This document shows, one piece after another, positions 9,001-17,308 of a stretch of 64,000 nucleotides of DNA. This stretch comes from Sorangium aterium (GTDB lineage Bacteria; Myxococcota_A; Polyangia; Polyangiales; Polyangiaceae), in contig NZ_JAQNDK010000003.1 of assembly GCF_028368935.1 (NCBI RefSeq), positions 1,674,001 through 1,738,000 of the forward strand. Direction: 5' to 3'. A program made the position numbers and the translations under genes. A model generated the notes under the pieces. The model worked only from the letters and a program-made list of their open reading frames with translations, was not told where the DNA came from and ran no database searches. Position 1 is the stretch's first letter. Each line of letters begins with the position of its first letter.

Positions 9001-10465
9001 GGCGCTCGAGCGGCAGGTGCTGCAGGTCTGGGAGCAGGTGCTCGGCGTGAGCGGCCTGTCGGCGCACGACGATTTCTTCGAGCGCGGCGGCCAGTCGCTG
9101 CAGACGATCCAGGTCGCCAACCGGCTCAGCGTCGATCTCGGGCGGGAGATCCCCGTCGCGATGGTCTTCCGCCACCCGACCGTCGCGGCGCTCGCGCGCG
9201 CCCTCGACGAGGCGCAGGGCGCGGCGGCGGCGCAGACGAGCGGCGGGCCCCCCGGCGCCATGCTGGCCGACGCCGAGCTCCCCGAGGACGTCGTCCCCCG
9301 ATCGCTCGCGTGGTCCGGCGGCCGCGGTCGCCCGCGGCAGGTCGTGCTCACGGGCGCGAGCGGCTTCGTCGGCGCGCACCTGCTCCACGAGCTTCTGACA
9401 CAGACCGACGCGACAGTGGTCTGCCTGGTGCGCGCCGAGAGCGAGGCGCGCGCCGCCGAGCGGATCCGGCAGGCGCTCTCGAAGCAGCGCCTGCCGGTCG
9501 ACGGCATCGACGCGCGGGTGCTGGCCGTGCCCGCCGACCTGACGCAGCCCCGGCTCGGCCTGAGCGCAGCGCGGTTCGGCCAGCTCGCCGCGGAGTGCGA
9601 CGCCATCTACCACAACGCCGCGGTGGTCAGCCTCGTGCGCGACTACCGCAGCCTGCGCGCCGCCAACGTGATCGGCACGCGCGAGGCGCTCCGCCTGGCC
9701 GCGGCGGCGCGGCCGAAGCCGTTGCACCACGTGTCGACGCTCGCCGTTGCCCCGGGCATCGCGGCGAGCCCCGAGGTCGCGGAGGCGTTCGTGCCGCCGC
9801 ACCCCGGCCTGCGCGACGGCTACCAGCAGAGCAAGTGGGCGGCCGAGCGCCTCGTGCAGCAGGCCGCAGAGCGCGGGCTGCCGGTCGCCGTGTACCGCCT
9901 GGGCCGCGTCGTCGGCGCGCCCGGCACGGGCGTCGTCAACGAGCAGGACCTGGTCTTCCGGCTGCTGCGGGCCGGCATCCCGGCCGGCGTCCTGCCCGAT
10001 CTCGACGTGCGGGAGGTGTGGACGCCCGTCGACTACGTGGCGCGCGCGATCGTGCGGCTCTCGCTCACCACGCTCACCGCGCAGGCCACGGGCGCCGTGG
10101 TCAACGTCGCCCCCGCGCCCGAGGTCCGGCTGACGGAGCTCTTCGACTGGGCGCGCGACTACGGCTATCCGGTCGAGCGCCGCCCGGTCGCGGCGTGGCG
10201 CGCGCGGCTCAAGGACGGCGCCGACGCCGCGGACAGCGCGACGCTCGCGTTCTTCGATCTGCAGTCGGCCCCGGCCGACGGAGAGGCGACCTTCGGCATC
10301 GGGCGCGTGCGCTGCGACAACCTGGAGCGCGGCCTCGCCGGCGCCGGCATCGCGTGCCCGCCGATCGATCGCGCGCTCTTCTACCGCTACCTCGATCGCT
10401 GCGTCGAGGAAGGCCTCCTGCCGCCCCCTTCCAGCGCGGCGCAGCGGGCGCCGCGACCCTCATGA
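6050..10465 (+). CDS. mxcG: NRPS (C-A-T-Red) of myxochelin type, lysine-activating
   Basis: 1471 residues. The condensation domain has HHIALDG at about 139-145. The adenylation domain (about 470-965) carries YTSGSTGRPNG, FDASVEE (661-667) and LPRTSSGKIDRK (Lys about 962). The carrier domain has GGQSL with the phosphopantetheine Ser at about 1016. The terminal thioester-reductase domain has the NADPH-binding TGASGFVGAH near 1100 and catalytic Tyr1258/Lys1262 (YQQSK). There is no thioesterase, so release is reductive. My hand-aligned specificity code, D-A-E-A-I-G-T-V-V-K, resembles published lysine codes (DAESIGSVAK). This organisation is that of MxcG of Stigmatella, which condenses 2,3-dihydroxybenzoate onto both amines of lysine and releases an aldehyde or alcohol. 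An AGGAGG lies upstream. DHB biosynthesis genes are not in this window. Confidence 0.92.
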   Translation: MVAPQDARWPLSAAQHGIWLGQQLDPASPVYNAGECVEICGPIDLATLEAAIRQAVSETETLHVRFTGEADGPRQRLDLSPDFPVHRVDVSAAPDAFAAAEAWMREDLARPVDLARGPLFTEALFTAGPDRLFWYQRAHHIALDGYGFSLIARRVAEIYTARAEGRSSESGAFGSLRRVVDEDLAYRASPDLERDRAFWTQRFADRPEPVSLGDEPAPASRACLRRTASLAPSTVDRLKDVARQAKATWPDVVVAATAAYVHRLTGAPEIVLGLPVMGRLGSVSLRIPSMVMNIVPLRVPIPEGASLSAVTRQVAAELAAIRPHLRYRYEQLRRDLKLIGGSRRLFGPVVNIMPFDYDLRFAGHRGIAHNIAAGPVEDLSFGIYARSDGRGPRLDLDANPACYGDEDLSAHQRRFLAFLEAVAAAPEQALDRAEIDLPRAAARAPGAHAAAAGRPGALLDGGPLPAPARPVVEQIALRAREQPDATALHHDLERVTYGELDLAARQLAARLAALGAGPDTLVAVLLPRSVGAITAILGALYAGAGYLPLDPDGPQPRTTAILDDAGPAIVVTTSQHAAKVGSDRAVHLVLLDEATRGAPARAPVQGAEEHLAYVIYTSGSTGRPNGVMIERGALAHFVAAATHRYDLRRDDRVLQFAPLHFDASVEEIFLTLCAGAALVLRTDEMLQSVPRLLDACERHRITILDLPTAFWHELAYGLSTGAASLPASVRTVIIGGEAALPERVERFRSAVGRRTRLLNTYGPTEATVVASAATLSGGDAPDDEHEAPIGTPLPGVRAAIVDTHAHGRLVSQGAVGELHLIGPGLARGYLGRPDLDAARFVVLDQLEGRPRAYRTGDLVLQRADGQMVFVGRVDDELKISGHRVDPLEIEAALLRHPSVREAAVIGHASAGGGKRLSAFLVAGDPAPSPAELRRHARSLLPAAAIPSAFVLTDRLPRTSSGKIDRKALREAPIAATAEPPAAATALERQVLQVWEQVLGVSGLSAHDDFFERGGQSLQTIQVANRLSVDLGREIPVAMVFRHPTVAALARALDEAQGAAAAQTSGGPPGAMLADAELPEDVVPRSLAWSGGRGRPRQVVLTGASGFVGAHLLHELLTQTDATVVCLVRAESEARAAERIRQALSKQRLPVDGIDARVLAVPADLTQPRLGLSAARFGQLAAECDAIYHNAAVVSLVRDYRSLRAANVIGTREALRLAAAARPKPLHHVSTLAVAPGIAASPEVAEAFVPPHPGLRDGYQQSKWAAERLVQQAAERGLPVAVYRLGRVVGAPGTGVVNEQDLVFRLLRAGIPAGVLPDLDVREVWTPVDYVARAIVRLSLTTLTAQATGAVVNVAPAPEVRLTELFDWARDYGYPVERRPVAAWRARLKDGADAADSATLAFFDLQSAPADGEATFGIGRVRCDNLERGLAGAGIACPPIDRALFYRYLDRCVEEGLLPPPSSAAQRAPRPS

Positions 10466-10510
10466 CACCGGCTCACGGACGACAACCTCCAGCCTGAGAG
10501 AACGACCACG

Positions 10511-11833
10511 ATGACCACACAGACGATCGACACACGGGACAGGAAGCAGGGAGGCGGCGCGCCGCAAGGCGCCGCGGAGGGGCTTCGCCTCGACCGCTCG
10601 AACGCGCTGCTCGCCGAGGCGCGAAGGCTCATCCCCGGCGTCACGCAGTCGCTCATGAAGCGGCCGGAGATGTTCGCGCTCGGCTCGTTCCCCGTGTACC
10701 TCGAGGGCGGCGAGGGCGCGCTGGTGCGCGACGTCGATGGCAACCAGTACATCGACTACATCTGCGGCCTCGGGGCGAACACGCTGGGGCACAACCACCC
10801 CGCGGTCGTCGACGCCATCCGGCGGCGGCTCGACAGCGGCATCCTTCACTCGCTGCCGACGGAGGTCGAGGTCACCGCCACGCAGGACCTCGTCGCGCTG
10901 ACCCCGGGCGCCGAGATGGCCCGCTTCTTCAAGACCGGCGCGGACGCGACGTCCGCGGCCATCCGGCTCGCCCGCCACGTGACCGGCAAGGAGAAGGTCG
11001 TCACCGTCGGCTACAACGGCTGGCACGATCACTTCATGTTCGACACCCCCGGCGTCCCGGCGGTGCTGCGCGAGTACACACACCGCATGCCGCTCATGGC
11101 CGAGGCCGACGAGCAGCCGCTGCTCGATCTCATCGCGAGCAAGGGCTCGGAGCTCGCGCTCGTGCTGCTCTCGCTGCCCTACAAGCGGTGCGTCTCGGCG
11201 GAGTACCTGCGCAAGGTGCGCGAGGCGTGCCGCGCCCACGGCGTGCTGTTCGTCCTCGACGAGGTGGTCACCGGCTTCCGGCTCGCGCTCGGCGGCGCGC
11301 AGCAGTTCTACCAGATCGAGGCTGATTTCGTGTGCCTCTCCAAGGGCATCGCCGCGGGCATGCCGCTGTCGGCGATCGCCGGGCCGCGCCAGGTGATGAG
11401 CCGGCTCTCGGAGCTCCAGGTGTCGACGACGTTCGGCGGCGAGATGCTCTCGCTGGAGGTCTGCAGGGCGGCGCTGCGCGAGTACCGCGAGACCGACTAC
11501 ATCTCGAAGGTCGCCGCGCTCGGGAAGCGGCTGCGCGAGGGCATCAACCGGCGCGCAGAGCAGGGCGGCTTCCCGCTGCGCGTCGTGGGGTACGACGCGA
11601 TCCCCTTCTTCCTCATGGCCGAGGATCTGGCCGTCCACACGAAGCGCATGGAGCCGTTCGTCGGCGCGATGGCGAGGCGCGGCGTCCTGCTGCGGCGCGA
11701 CGTCAACTTCCTCTGCGGCGCGCACACCGAGGCGCAGATCGATCACACGATCGACGCGGCGCACGACGCGCTGATCGAGCTGGCGAGCCGCGGCGTCATC
11801 GAGCGCGGCGCGGGCGCGAAGGCCCAGAGCTGA
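10511..11833 (+). CDS. mxcL: PLP aminotransferase of glutamate-1-semialdehyde aminomutase family, myxochelin B formation
   Basis: 440 residues, class-III aminotransferase fold: the conserved YNGWHDHF motif, the PLP-phosphate and substrate region, the LDEVVTGFR Asp motif, and the PLP lysine in CLSKGIAAGMPLSA (Lys about 278). It is close to HemL-type aminomutases but sits 45 bp after an NRPS ending in a reductase domain. In Stigmatella, MxcL transaminates the aldehyde released by MxcG to give the amine myxochelin B; without it the aldehyde is reduced to the alcohol myxochelin A. The role here is by homology and gene order. True hemL is the alternative, but it would be out of place in this operon. 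Confidence 0.88.
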   Translation: MTTQTIDTRDRKQGGGAPQGAAEGLRLDRSNALLAEARRLIPGVTQSLMKRPEMFALGSFPVYLEGGEGALVRDVDGNQYIDYICGLGANTLGHNHPAVVDAIRRRLDSGILHSLPTEVEVTATQDLVALTPGAEMARFFKTGADATSAAIRLARHVTGKEKVVTVGYNGWHDHFMFDTPGVPAVLREYTHRMPLMAEADEQPLLDLIASKGSELALVLLSLPYKRCVSAEYLRKVREACRAHGVLFVLDEVVTGFRLALGGAQQFYQIEADFVCLSKGIAAGMPLSAIAGPRQVMSRLSELQVSTTFGGEMLSLEVCRAALREYRETDYISKVAALGKRLREGINRRAEQGGFPLRVVGYDAIPFFLMAEDLAVHTKRMEPFVGAMARRGVLLRRDVNFLCGAHTEAQIDHTIDAAHDALIELASRGVIERGAGAKAQS

Positions 11834-11843
11834 GCCCACCGTC

Positions 11844-13097
11844 GTGCAGAACGCTCGCTCCGAACGGACCCTCCTGTTCCTCATCGCCGCGGTCCAGTTC
11901 GTCAACCTGCTCGACTTCATGGTCGTCATGCCGCTCGGGCCGGACTTCGCTGTCGCGCTCGGCATCCCGATGTCCGACATCGGCCTGATCGGCGGCAGCT
12001 ACACAGCGGCGGCGGCGGTCTCGGGGGTCGCCGGCGCGTTCTTCCTGGACCGCTTCGACCGGCGCAGCGCGCTCGCCGTCGCGATGCTCGGCCTCGTCCT
12101 CGGCACGGCCGCGGGCGGCCTCGCCACCGGCTTGCCGAGCCTCCTCGCGGCGCGCGTGCTCGCCGGCGCCTTCGGAGGGCCCGCGACCTCGATCGCCTTC
12201 TCCATCGTCGCGGACGCGATCCCGCCGCAGCGGCGCGGCAAGGCGATGGGCGTCGTGATGGGCGCCTACTCCCTGGCCGCGGTGCTCGGCGTGCCGGCCG
12301 GCCTCGAGCTCGCGCGGCGCGGCGGCTTCCAGGCGCCGTTCTTCGCCGTCGCGGCGCTCGGGCTCGCCGTCGCGGGGCTCGCCCTGCTGCTGCTCCCCTC
12401 GATGCGCGGCCACCTCGCCGGGGCGCGGGCGCGCGCCGAGGAAAACGCCCTGCGCGAGCTCCGCGCGCTCGTCGGCCGCCCGCTCGTGCTGCTCTCGTAC
12501 GCGACGACGGCGGCCATGACGATGGCGTCGTTCCTCGTCATCCCGAACATCTCGGCCTACGTGCAGCACAACCTCGGCTATCCGCGCGAGCGGCTCGGAC
12601 TGCTCTACCTCGTGGGCGGCGCGCTCACCTTCGTCGTGATGCGCACCGCGGGCGCGCTGATCGATCGCATCGGCGCGTTCCGCACGAGCCTGGTCGGGGC
12701 GGCGACGCTCGTGGCCGTCCTCTATGCCGGGTTCCACTCGTACGTGCCGGGGCTGCCCGTGCTCGTCGTCTTCGTCGCCTTCATGACGGGAACGGCGATC
12801 CGCAACATCTCCCACAGCACGCTCGCCTCGAAGGTGCCGCTCCCCTCCGAACGGGCGCGCTTCGGATCCATCCAGTCGGCCGTGGATCACCTCTCGTCGG
12901 CGCTCGCCGCGTTCCTCGCGGCCCGGATGCTGCACGAGCTCCCCGATCGGCGCCTCGACGGCATGGACGCCGTGGCCGCGCTGGCGATCGCGTTCACGCT
13001 CGCGTCGTCGTGCCTGATCTCCCTGATCGAGCGACACCTCGCCCTCGGGGCGTCGAGCAGCGCCGGCGCCGCGCGCGCGCTGGAGGGCCGCGGCTAG
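11844..13097 (+). CDS. mxcK: Major facilitator superfamily transporter, probable siderophore exporter
   Basis: 417 residues starting at GTG, 10 bp after mxcL. About 12 hydrophobic segments, an MFS A-motif-like loop (DRFDRRSALA, near 70) and a second one mid-protein (DRIGAFRTS). It resembles drug/arabinose-efflux MFS proteins. Position as the third gene of the mxcG-mxcL unit fits the permease gene described in myxochelin clusters (MxcK), which would export the siderophore. The MFS assignment is firm; the substrate is inferred from the operon and the symbol is tentative. Confidence 0.8.
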   Translation: MQNARSERTLLFLIAAVQFVNLLDFMVVMPLGPDFAVALGIPMSDIGLIGGSYTAAAAVSGVAGAFFLDRFDRRSALAVAMLGLVLGTAAGGLATGLPSLLAARVLAGAFGGPATSIAFSIVADAIPPQRRGKAMGVVMGAYSLAAVLGVPAGLELARRGGFQAPFFAVAALGLAVAGLALLLLPSMRGHLAGARARAEENALRELRALVGRPLVLLSYATTAAMTMASFLVIPNISAYVQHNLGYPRERLGLLYLVGGALTFVVMRTAGALIDRIGAFRTSLVGAATLVAVLYAGFHSYVPGLPVLVVFVAFMTGTAIRNISHSTLASKVPLPSERARFGSIQSAVDHLSSALAAFLAARMLHELPDRRLDGMDAVAALAIAFTLASSCLISLIERHLALGASSSAGAARALEGRG

Positions 13098-13159
13098 CTC
13101 CGCCTGTCGCGATCCGTGGCGGGAACAAGCCGCGGACGCGTCCTCCCGCCTGCAGCGCG

Positions 13160-14182
13160 TCAGCGTTGATTGGGGGTGTCGACCCTCAAGGGGCGTTCAT
13201 CGTACGCCCTGAAGACCAGGTCCTGCAGCTCGGCGTGCTGGGCTTCCGCCTCCTGGAGATCCTGCTGGAGGCGCAGGAATCGGCTCCAGCCATCCGCCGT
13301 CATGTAGTTGCGCGGGCTGGGGTTGACCAGGATGGGAGCCCTCCCGTACGGAGACAGGAAATCGAAGCTCTGATTGTCGAGCATGTCCATCATCCCGCGG
13401 AACATCGACGCTCTGACGCGCTGGCTGAGCCGCGTCGTGTAGGTGAAGGCGAAGCCGAACTGATCCTCGATGGCCTCGTGGAGATACAGGTGCTCGATCA
13501 AGGCTCGCCGGCCGCGCAACCAGTCGAGCCAGCCCTGGGTGGCGGCCGACGTGAGGTTGAGCCGCTGGGCATGGTGATCGAACTGCGGCGCCGCCGCCTC
13601 GTGGGTGTTCTTTCGGGCCCAGATCGAGAGCGCTCGCAGGCGAACGCGGCCGTTCAGGAGGGGGGCGTACCGGACGATCAGGAAGTCGTAGACCAGCCGG
13701 TACGTGGTGAGCAGGCTCTCGCCCGACGTCGAATAGTCGATCAGCGCGATCGAGGTGATGCCGCCTGCGTTCTGCACATAGGGCAGGAGCACGTTGCGGA
13801 AGTGGGTGCCGGCGCGCTCGCTCTCCTGCGCCGTCGCCGCATCTCCGGCCAGCCGCGCCGACGAGAACGGTAGAATACAGACATGAGGGGTGTGCCTCAT
13901 CAGCCAGGCCGCGATCGGGGTCGGGCTACGCCCGAGACAGACGAACAGCGTCTCCTTGCCATAGCGCCGGAGGATCGACCTGCTCAGCATGCAGAACCCG
14001 AGCAGCGCCTGGGGCCGGTTCTCGAGCGGCGATGCGCCGGCCTCCAGCAGCCGCACCATGTTCCTGCGCGGCGTCGTGGCGATGCGATTCTGCAGCTCCC
14101 CGACGTGGTGGTTCGTGACGCGGTCGAGGTCGAGGTCGCGCGTGGGCTTCTTGAGCAGGTCGAGATCGTCGTAGGAGGGCAT
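13160..14182 (-). CDS. Uncharacterised protein with phosphoribosyltransferase-like motif
   Basis: 340 residues from the ATG chosen; a GTG 33 bp upstream is also in frame. The middle contains ETLFVCLGRSPTPIAAWL followed about 80 residues later by IALIDYSTSGESLLTTYRLV. The latter has the hydrophobic strand, acidic residue and T/SSGES turn of a PRPP-binding loop, and the former resembles the hood-side strand of PRTase folds. No signal peptide or membrane segment. It converges with the MFS gene, and downstream it shows no operon partner. I do not recognise a named family; a nucleotide- or phosphate-binding role is inference. Confidence 0.6.
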   Translation of the reverse strand: MPSYDDLDLLKKPTRDLDLDRVTNHHVGELQNRIATTPRRNMVRLLEAGASPLENRPQALLGFCMLSRSILRRYGKETLFVCLGRSPTPIAAWLMRHTPHVCILPFSSARLAGDAATAQESERAGTHFRNVLLPYVQNAGGITSIALIDYSTSGESLLTTYRLVYDFLIVRYAPLLNGRVRLRALSIWARKNTHEAAAPQFDHHAQRLNLTSAATQGWLDWLRGRRALIEHLYLHEAIEDQFGFAFTYTTRLSQRVRASMFRGMMDMLDNQSFDFLSPYGRAPILVNPSPRNYMTADGWSRFLRLQQDLQEAEAQHAELQDLVFRAYDERPLRVDTPNQR

Positions 14183-14676
14183 GCTCGTGATTCCGCCAGA
14201 GGCGATTCGAGACACTCACGCCGGCAGCGGCCGGCGCTGTGCTGCCACTCCGCGTGAGGTGGCTCGCCGTGCATTGTCTCCGGGGCGCCTCCCCGGGTCA
14301 AAAATGTACCGCGATCACGCGAGCCTTGCGCGCCGGCCGAGCACCGCCGGTGCTCCGGGCGACGCCCGCTCGCCGACCGTCCCCGGTCGGATGCTCAGCT
14401 TCTTCGCCAGGGTCTGCCCCCTCGAGGAGCGGCGGGCCGACGCAGGCGCCTGTCCCGATCGCTCGCCGATCCGCGATCGCGGGGGACGAGCGTGAGCGTC
14501 CGGAGAACGCGTGTCCGGCCGGGCGCCGCTCACCGGGCTGGCCTGGTTTCCATCTCTGATTCCCCTCGGCAGGGACAACACTCCATTGGGGGTGACCCCT
14601 TGGGACGGCGGAGAAAAGCTCCAGGGTCGGCTTGCACGGCCGCTCCTCCCATGCTCTTTGTCGGCACCCCTCATCC
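14183..14676. other. Intergenic region between divergent genes
   Basis: About 490 bp. It contains a GC hairpin CCGACCG-TCCC-CGGTCGG (14373-14390) and a short palindrome GGGGTGACCCC (within 14589-14602). I see no convincing promoter hexamers or coding frame, although it must contain the promoters of the PRTase-like and protease genes. Confidence 0.35.
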
Positions 14677-15594
14677 ATGGCGTCACCCTCTCTCGTCCTG
14701 CGTTTCGCAGGGTGCATTGGCTGTCTTGTCGCGGCCCTCGTCCCACGCAGCGTCATCGCCGTCCTCCCGGCCAAGGCCTCGCCCGCCCTGGAGGCGGCGG
14801 CCGCGCCCGCCGCGGCGGCTCTGCCCCTCGCGACCGGCGCGCCCGCGCCCGTCATCGCGGGCGCCGCGCGCTCCGTCGTCGCCGTGGCCGTATCGCACCA
14901 CGATCCCAGGAGCGGCGAGCGACGCGTGAGCCTGTGCAGCGGCGCGCTCGTCGAGCCGAACCTCGTCTTGACGGCGCGTCACTGCATCTCGCGCAACCTG
15001 ACAGCGGCCCCTCGCTGCGATCGCTCGGGCAAGTCGCACAACGGCGATCACGTCGGCGCAACCATCGATCCTTCCGAGATCGCCATTTACACAGGGGACC
15101 ATATCGATGTCTCCCGCGACGCTGCGCGGGCGCGCGCCGTGACCACGCTGCACGGGAAAGAACGCGTCCTCTGCGACGCGGACATCGCCTATCTCGTGCT
15201 CGATCGGCCCCTCACCGACGTGGCGCCCCTGCGGATGCGCGAGGTCGGGGCGATCGATCCAGGCGACAGCGTGATCGCCGTCGGGTACGGCGGCGGAGCG
15301 TCCAACCGGCTCGGCGTCCGGGCCGCGCGCGGTCCGCGCCTCGTCGCCGCCGTCGGTCCCCGCGCCGATCCGGCGACCGGCAAGGTCCTCGGTCCGCGCG
15401 AGTTCGAGATCGAGGGGGCGACCTGCGCCGGCGACTCGGGAGGTCCGGTGATCGACGCCGACCGCGGCGACGTGGTGGGCGTCACCTCGCGAGGCGCGGG
15501 GTGCACCGCGGCCGGCAACCACGTTTATACGCGCACGGACGCCTTCGCCGCGCTGACGGCCGAGGCCCGCACAGCCGCGCTCGCACAGCGCTGA
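14677..15594 (+). CDS. Secreted trypsin-like (S1) serine protease
   Basis: 305 residues from the ATG that places a signal peptide (SLVLRFAGCIGCLVAALVP) at the N terminus. A Pro/Ala-rich propeptide is followed by an S1 domain with all three catalytic signatures: LTARHC (His), DADIAYLVLD (Asp) and CAGDSGGPV (Ser). Paired cysteines (CSGALVEPN...RHC, and those flanking the active Ser) support an exported, disulfide-bonded enzyme. Stand-alone gene; a nutritional, lytic or predatory role is inference. No strong Shine-Dalgarno is visible. Confidence 0.85.
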   Translation: MASPSLVLRFAGCIGCLVAALVPRSVIAVLPAKASPALEAAAAPAAAALPLATGAPAPVIAGAARSVVAVAVSHHDPRSGERRVSLCSGALVEPNLVLTARHCISRNLTAAPRCDRSGKSHNGDHVGATIDPSEIAIYTGDHIDVSRDAARARAVTTLHGKERVLCDADIAYLVLDRPLTDVAPLRMREVGAIDPGDSVIAVGYGGGASNRLGVRAARGPRLVAAVGPRADPATGKVLGPREFEIEGATCAGDSGGPVIDADRGDVVGVTSRGAGCTAAGNHVYTRTDAFAALTAEARTAALAQR

Positions 15595-15850
15595 GCTCCG
15601 CGCGCCATCGCCGCCGGCTCGCCTCGGTGAGCACGAGCGTCGGGACGCGCGCGGCAGGAGCAGACCGTGTGCAGCCGCGGCACAGCGCGCGATGCGCGGT
15701 CGTGCCGGCACGTCGCTCGCATCGCGCAGAGTCGACGGAAGAAGACAGACGAAGACAGACACGGGATCGACGCTCGTGCGGTCAGGATCGCGTCCGCGAT
15801 GACGCTGCCTCGCCCGCGCCGATGACCACTTTCCCGGAGGGATCGGAACC

Positions 15851-17230
15851 ATGTCGTTGCTGGACACGACCAGGGGCTTCTTGACGCCCGAGCTCATCTC
15901 GGCCGCAACGAAGGGGCTGGGCCTGAGCGATGAATCGCCGACGAGCGTGCGCGCCGCCGCGGAGAGCTCGGTGCCGACGCTGCTCGCCGGAATGGCTCAG
16001 GTCGCCTCTTCGGAGGGCGGCGCAGCGCAGCTGTTCAGGATGATCACGGAGCGGGACTACGAAGGCCTCCTCGGGAGAGCAGGGCCCCTCCGCGCCGAGC
16101 AGGCCGAGGAGCTTTCGCATCATGGGCAGTCGATGATCGCCCGCCTGTTCGGAGAGCGCGCGAGCGGGATGATCGAGCTCATCTCCCGCTCCTCCGGCGC
16201 GGAGCAGCGGTGCTCGACCGCGATGCTGGGCCTGGTCGCTCCGATCGTCGCGTGCGTGCTCGGCCGCGAGGTGAGGTCGAGAGGGCTGACCGCGCGGGGG
16301 CTGTCCGATCTGCTCTCCCATCAGAAGCAAGCCTTCAAGGACGATCCACGCGCCCCGGCGGGCCTCCCTGGCTTCCTCACTCCCTCGATCGCGGCGAGCG
16401 CTCCCTTCGTCGCGGCGGCGCGCGAACGGCCGCGCGACGCGGTGTCGTCGGCCCCGCCCCGAATGGCGACCTCTTCGACCCCGCTTTCCTCACGTGAAGG
16501 GCTCCTCCGCAACACGCAGACGCGAGAATGGCTGCTCCCGACCTTGCTGGCAGCGGCGGTGCTCGGAGGCCTCTGGGCGTTCGTCCGCGAACGAAGGCTG
16601 GACCGCGCCGCCGCCGAGCCCACGCACGAAGCCCCGATCGCGGCGGCTCCGAGGGAGGACCTCGCTCAGCCCGTCGCGCCGCCGCCGCAGGCCGAGCCGC
16701 CGCGCGCCGAAGCGCCCACGGCCGCCGCGCCCAGCGACGCGCCGCCCAGCGCGCCGGAGATCGTCGAGCAGCTCAAGATCACGGCCGGAGAGATGACGCT
16801 CCCGGGCGGCAAGGTCCTCTCCGTCGACGAGCACGGCTCCGAGGCGGAGATCGCGCGGTACCTCGACGCCGGAGCCGCGGATGGCCCCAAGCGCTTCTCG
16901 ATGGAAGGCATCAACTTCCAGTTCGGGACCACGGAGCTGACCGAAGCGTCGCGACCGAAGCTCGACGCGCTGGCCACCATCCTCGACGCCTATCCCTCCG
17001 CGCGGGTGCGCATCGAAGGGCACACCGACTCCGTGGGCGGCGCCGAGGGGAACAAATCGCTCTCTCTGGCGCGAGCCCAGGCGGTGCGCGACGAGCTCGC
17101 CGCGCGGCAGATCGCTCCCGATCGCATCGAGGTGGCCGGGATGGGCGCCGATCAACCGGTGGCGCCGAACGACAGCGCCGGGGGACGCGCGCAGAACCGC
17201 CGGATCGACGTCACGGTCCTGAGCCGCTGA
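15851..17230 (+). CDS. DUF937-OmpA-domain membrane protein
   Basis: 459 residues. N-terminal DUF937-like helical domain (about 1-170: repeated hydrophobic helices with LLDTTRGFLTPEL, VPTLLAGMA and the LGREV/GLTARGLSDLL pattern), a single membrane helix (LLPTLLAAAVLGGLWAFV, near 230), a Pro/Ala-rich linker, then a peptidoglycan-binding OmpA domain (about 340-459) with NFQFGTTELT, IEGHTDSVGG and the final AQNRRIDVTV. The topology suggests a cytoplasmic N domain and a periplasmic wall-anchored C domain. A GGAGGGA precedes the ATG. Function beyond envelope anchoring is unknown. Confidence 0.8.
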   Translation: MSLLDTTRGFLTPELISAATKGLGLSDESPTSVRAAAESSVPTLLAGMAQVASSEGGAAQLFRMITERDYEGLLGRAGPLRAEQAEELSHHGQSMIARLFGERASGMIELISRSSGAEQRCSTAMLGLVAPIVACVLGREVRSRGLTARGLSDLLSHQKQAFKDDPRAPAGLPGFLTPSIAASAPFVAAARERPRDAVSSAPPRMATSSTPLSSREGLLRNTQTREWLLPTLLAAAVLGGLWAFVRERRLDRAAAEPTHEAPIAAAPREDLAQPVAPPPQAEPPRAEAPTAAAPSDAPPSAPEIVEQLKITAGEMTLPGGKVLSVDEHGSEAEIARYLDAGAADGPKRFSMEGINFQFGTTELTEASRPKLDALATILDAYPSARVRIEGHTDSVGGAEGNKSLSLARAQAVRDELAARQIAPDRIEVAGMGADQPVAPNDSAGGRAQNRRIDVTVLSR

Positions 17231-17264
17231 AGCCGCGGCTCACCCCCCTCCACGCCAGGAGCAA

Positions 17265-17304
17265 GGTACCGGCGCCGGCCTGCGGAAGCAGGGTACCGGC
17301 GCCG
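17265..17304. repeat. Direct repeat in convergent intergenic gap
   Basis: GGTACCGGCGCCG occurs twice (17265-17277 and 17292-17304), each copy containing the self-complementary CGGCGCCG. It lies between the two convergent genes and could form stem-loops that act as a shared terminator; no T-tract is present. Confidence 0.4.
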
Positions 17305-17308
17305 ATCT

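Noticed and set aside
6107-9802. 1231-codon minus-strand frame opposite mxcG
   Set aside because: Shadow of the NRPS; composition is Arg/Gly-rich and no motif is present.
13160-14182. Assignment of the PRTase-like gene to the myxochelin operon
   Set aside because: It is on the opposite strand and converges with the transporter gene.
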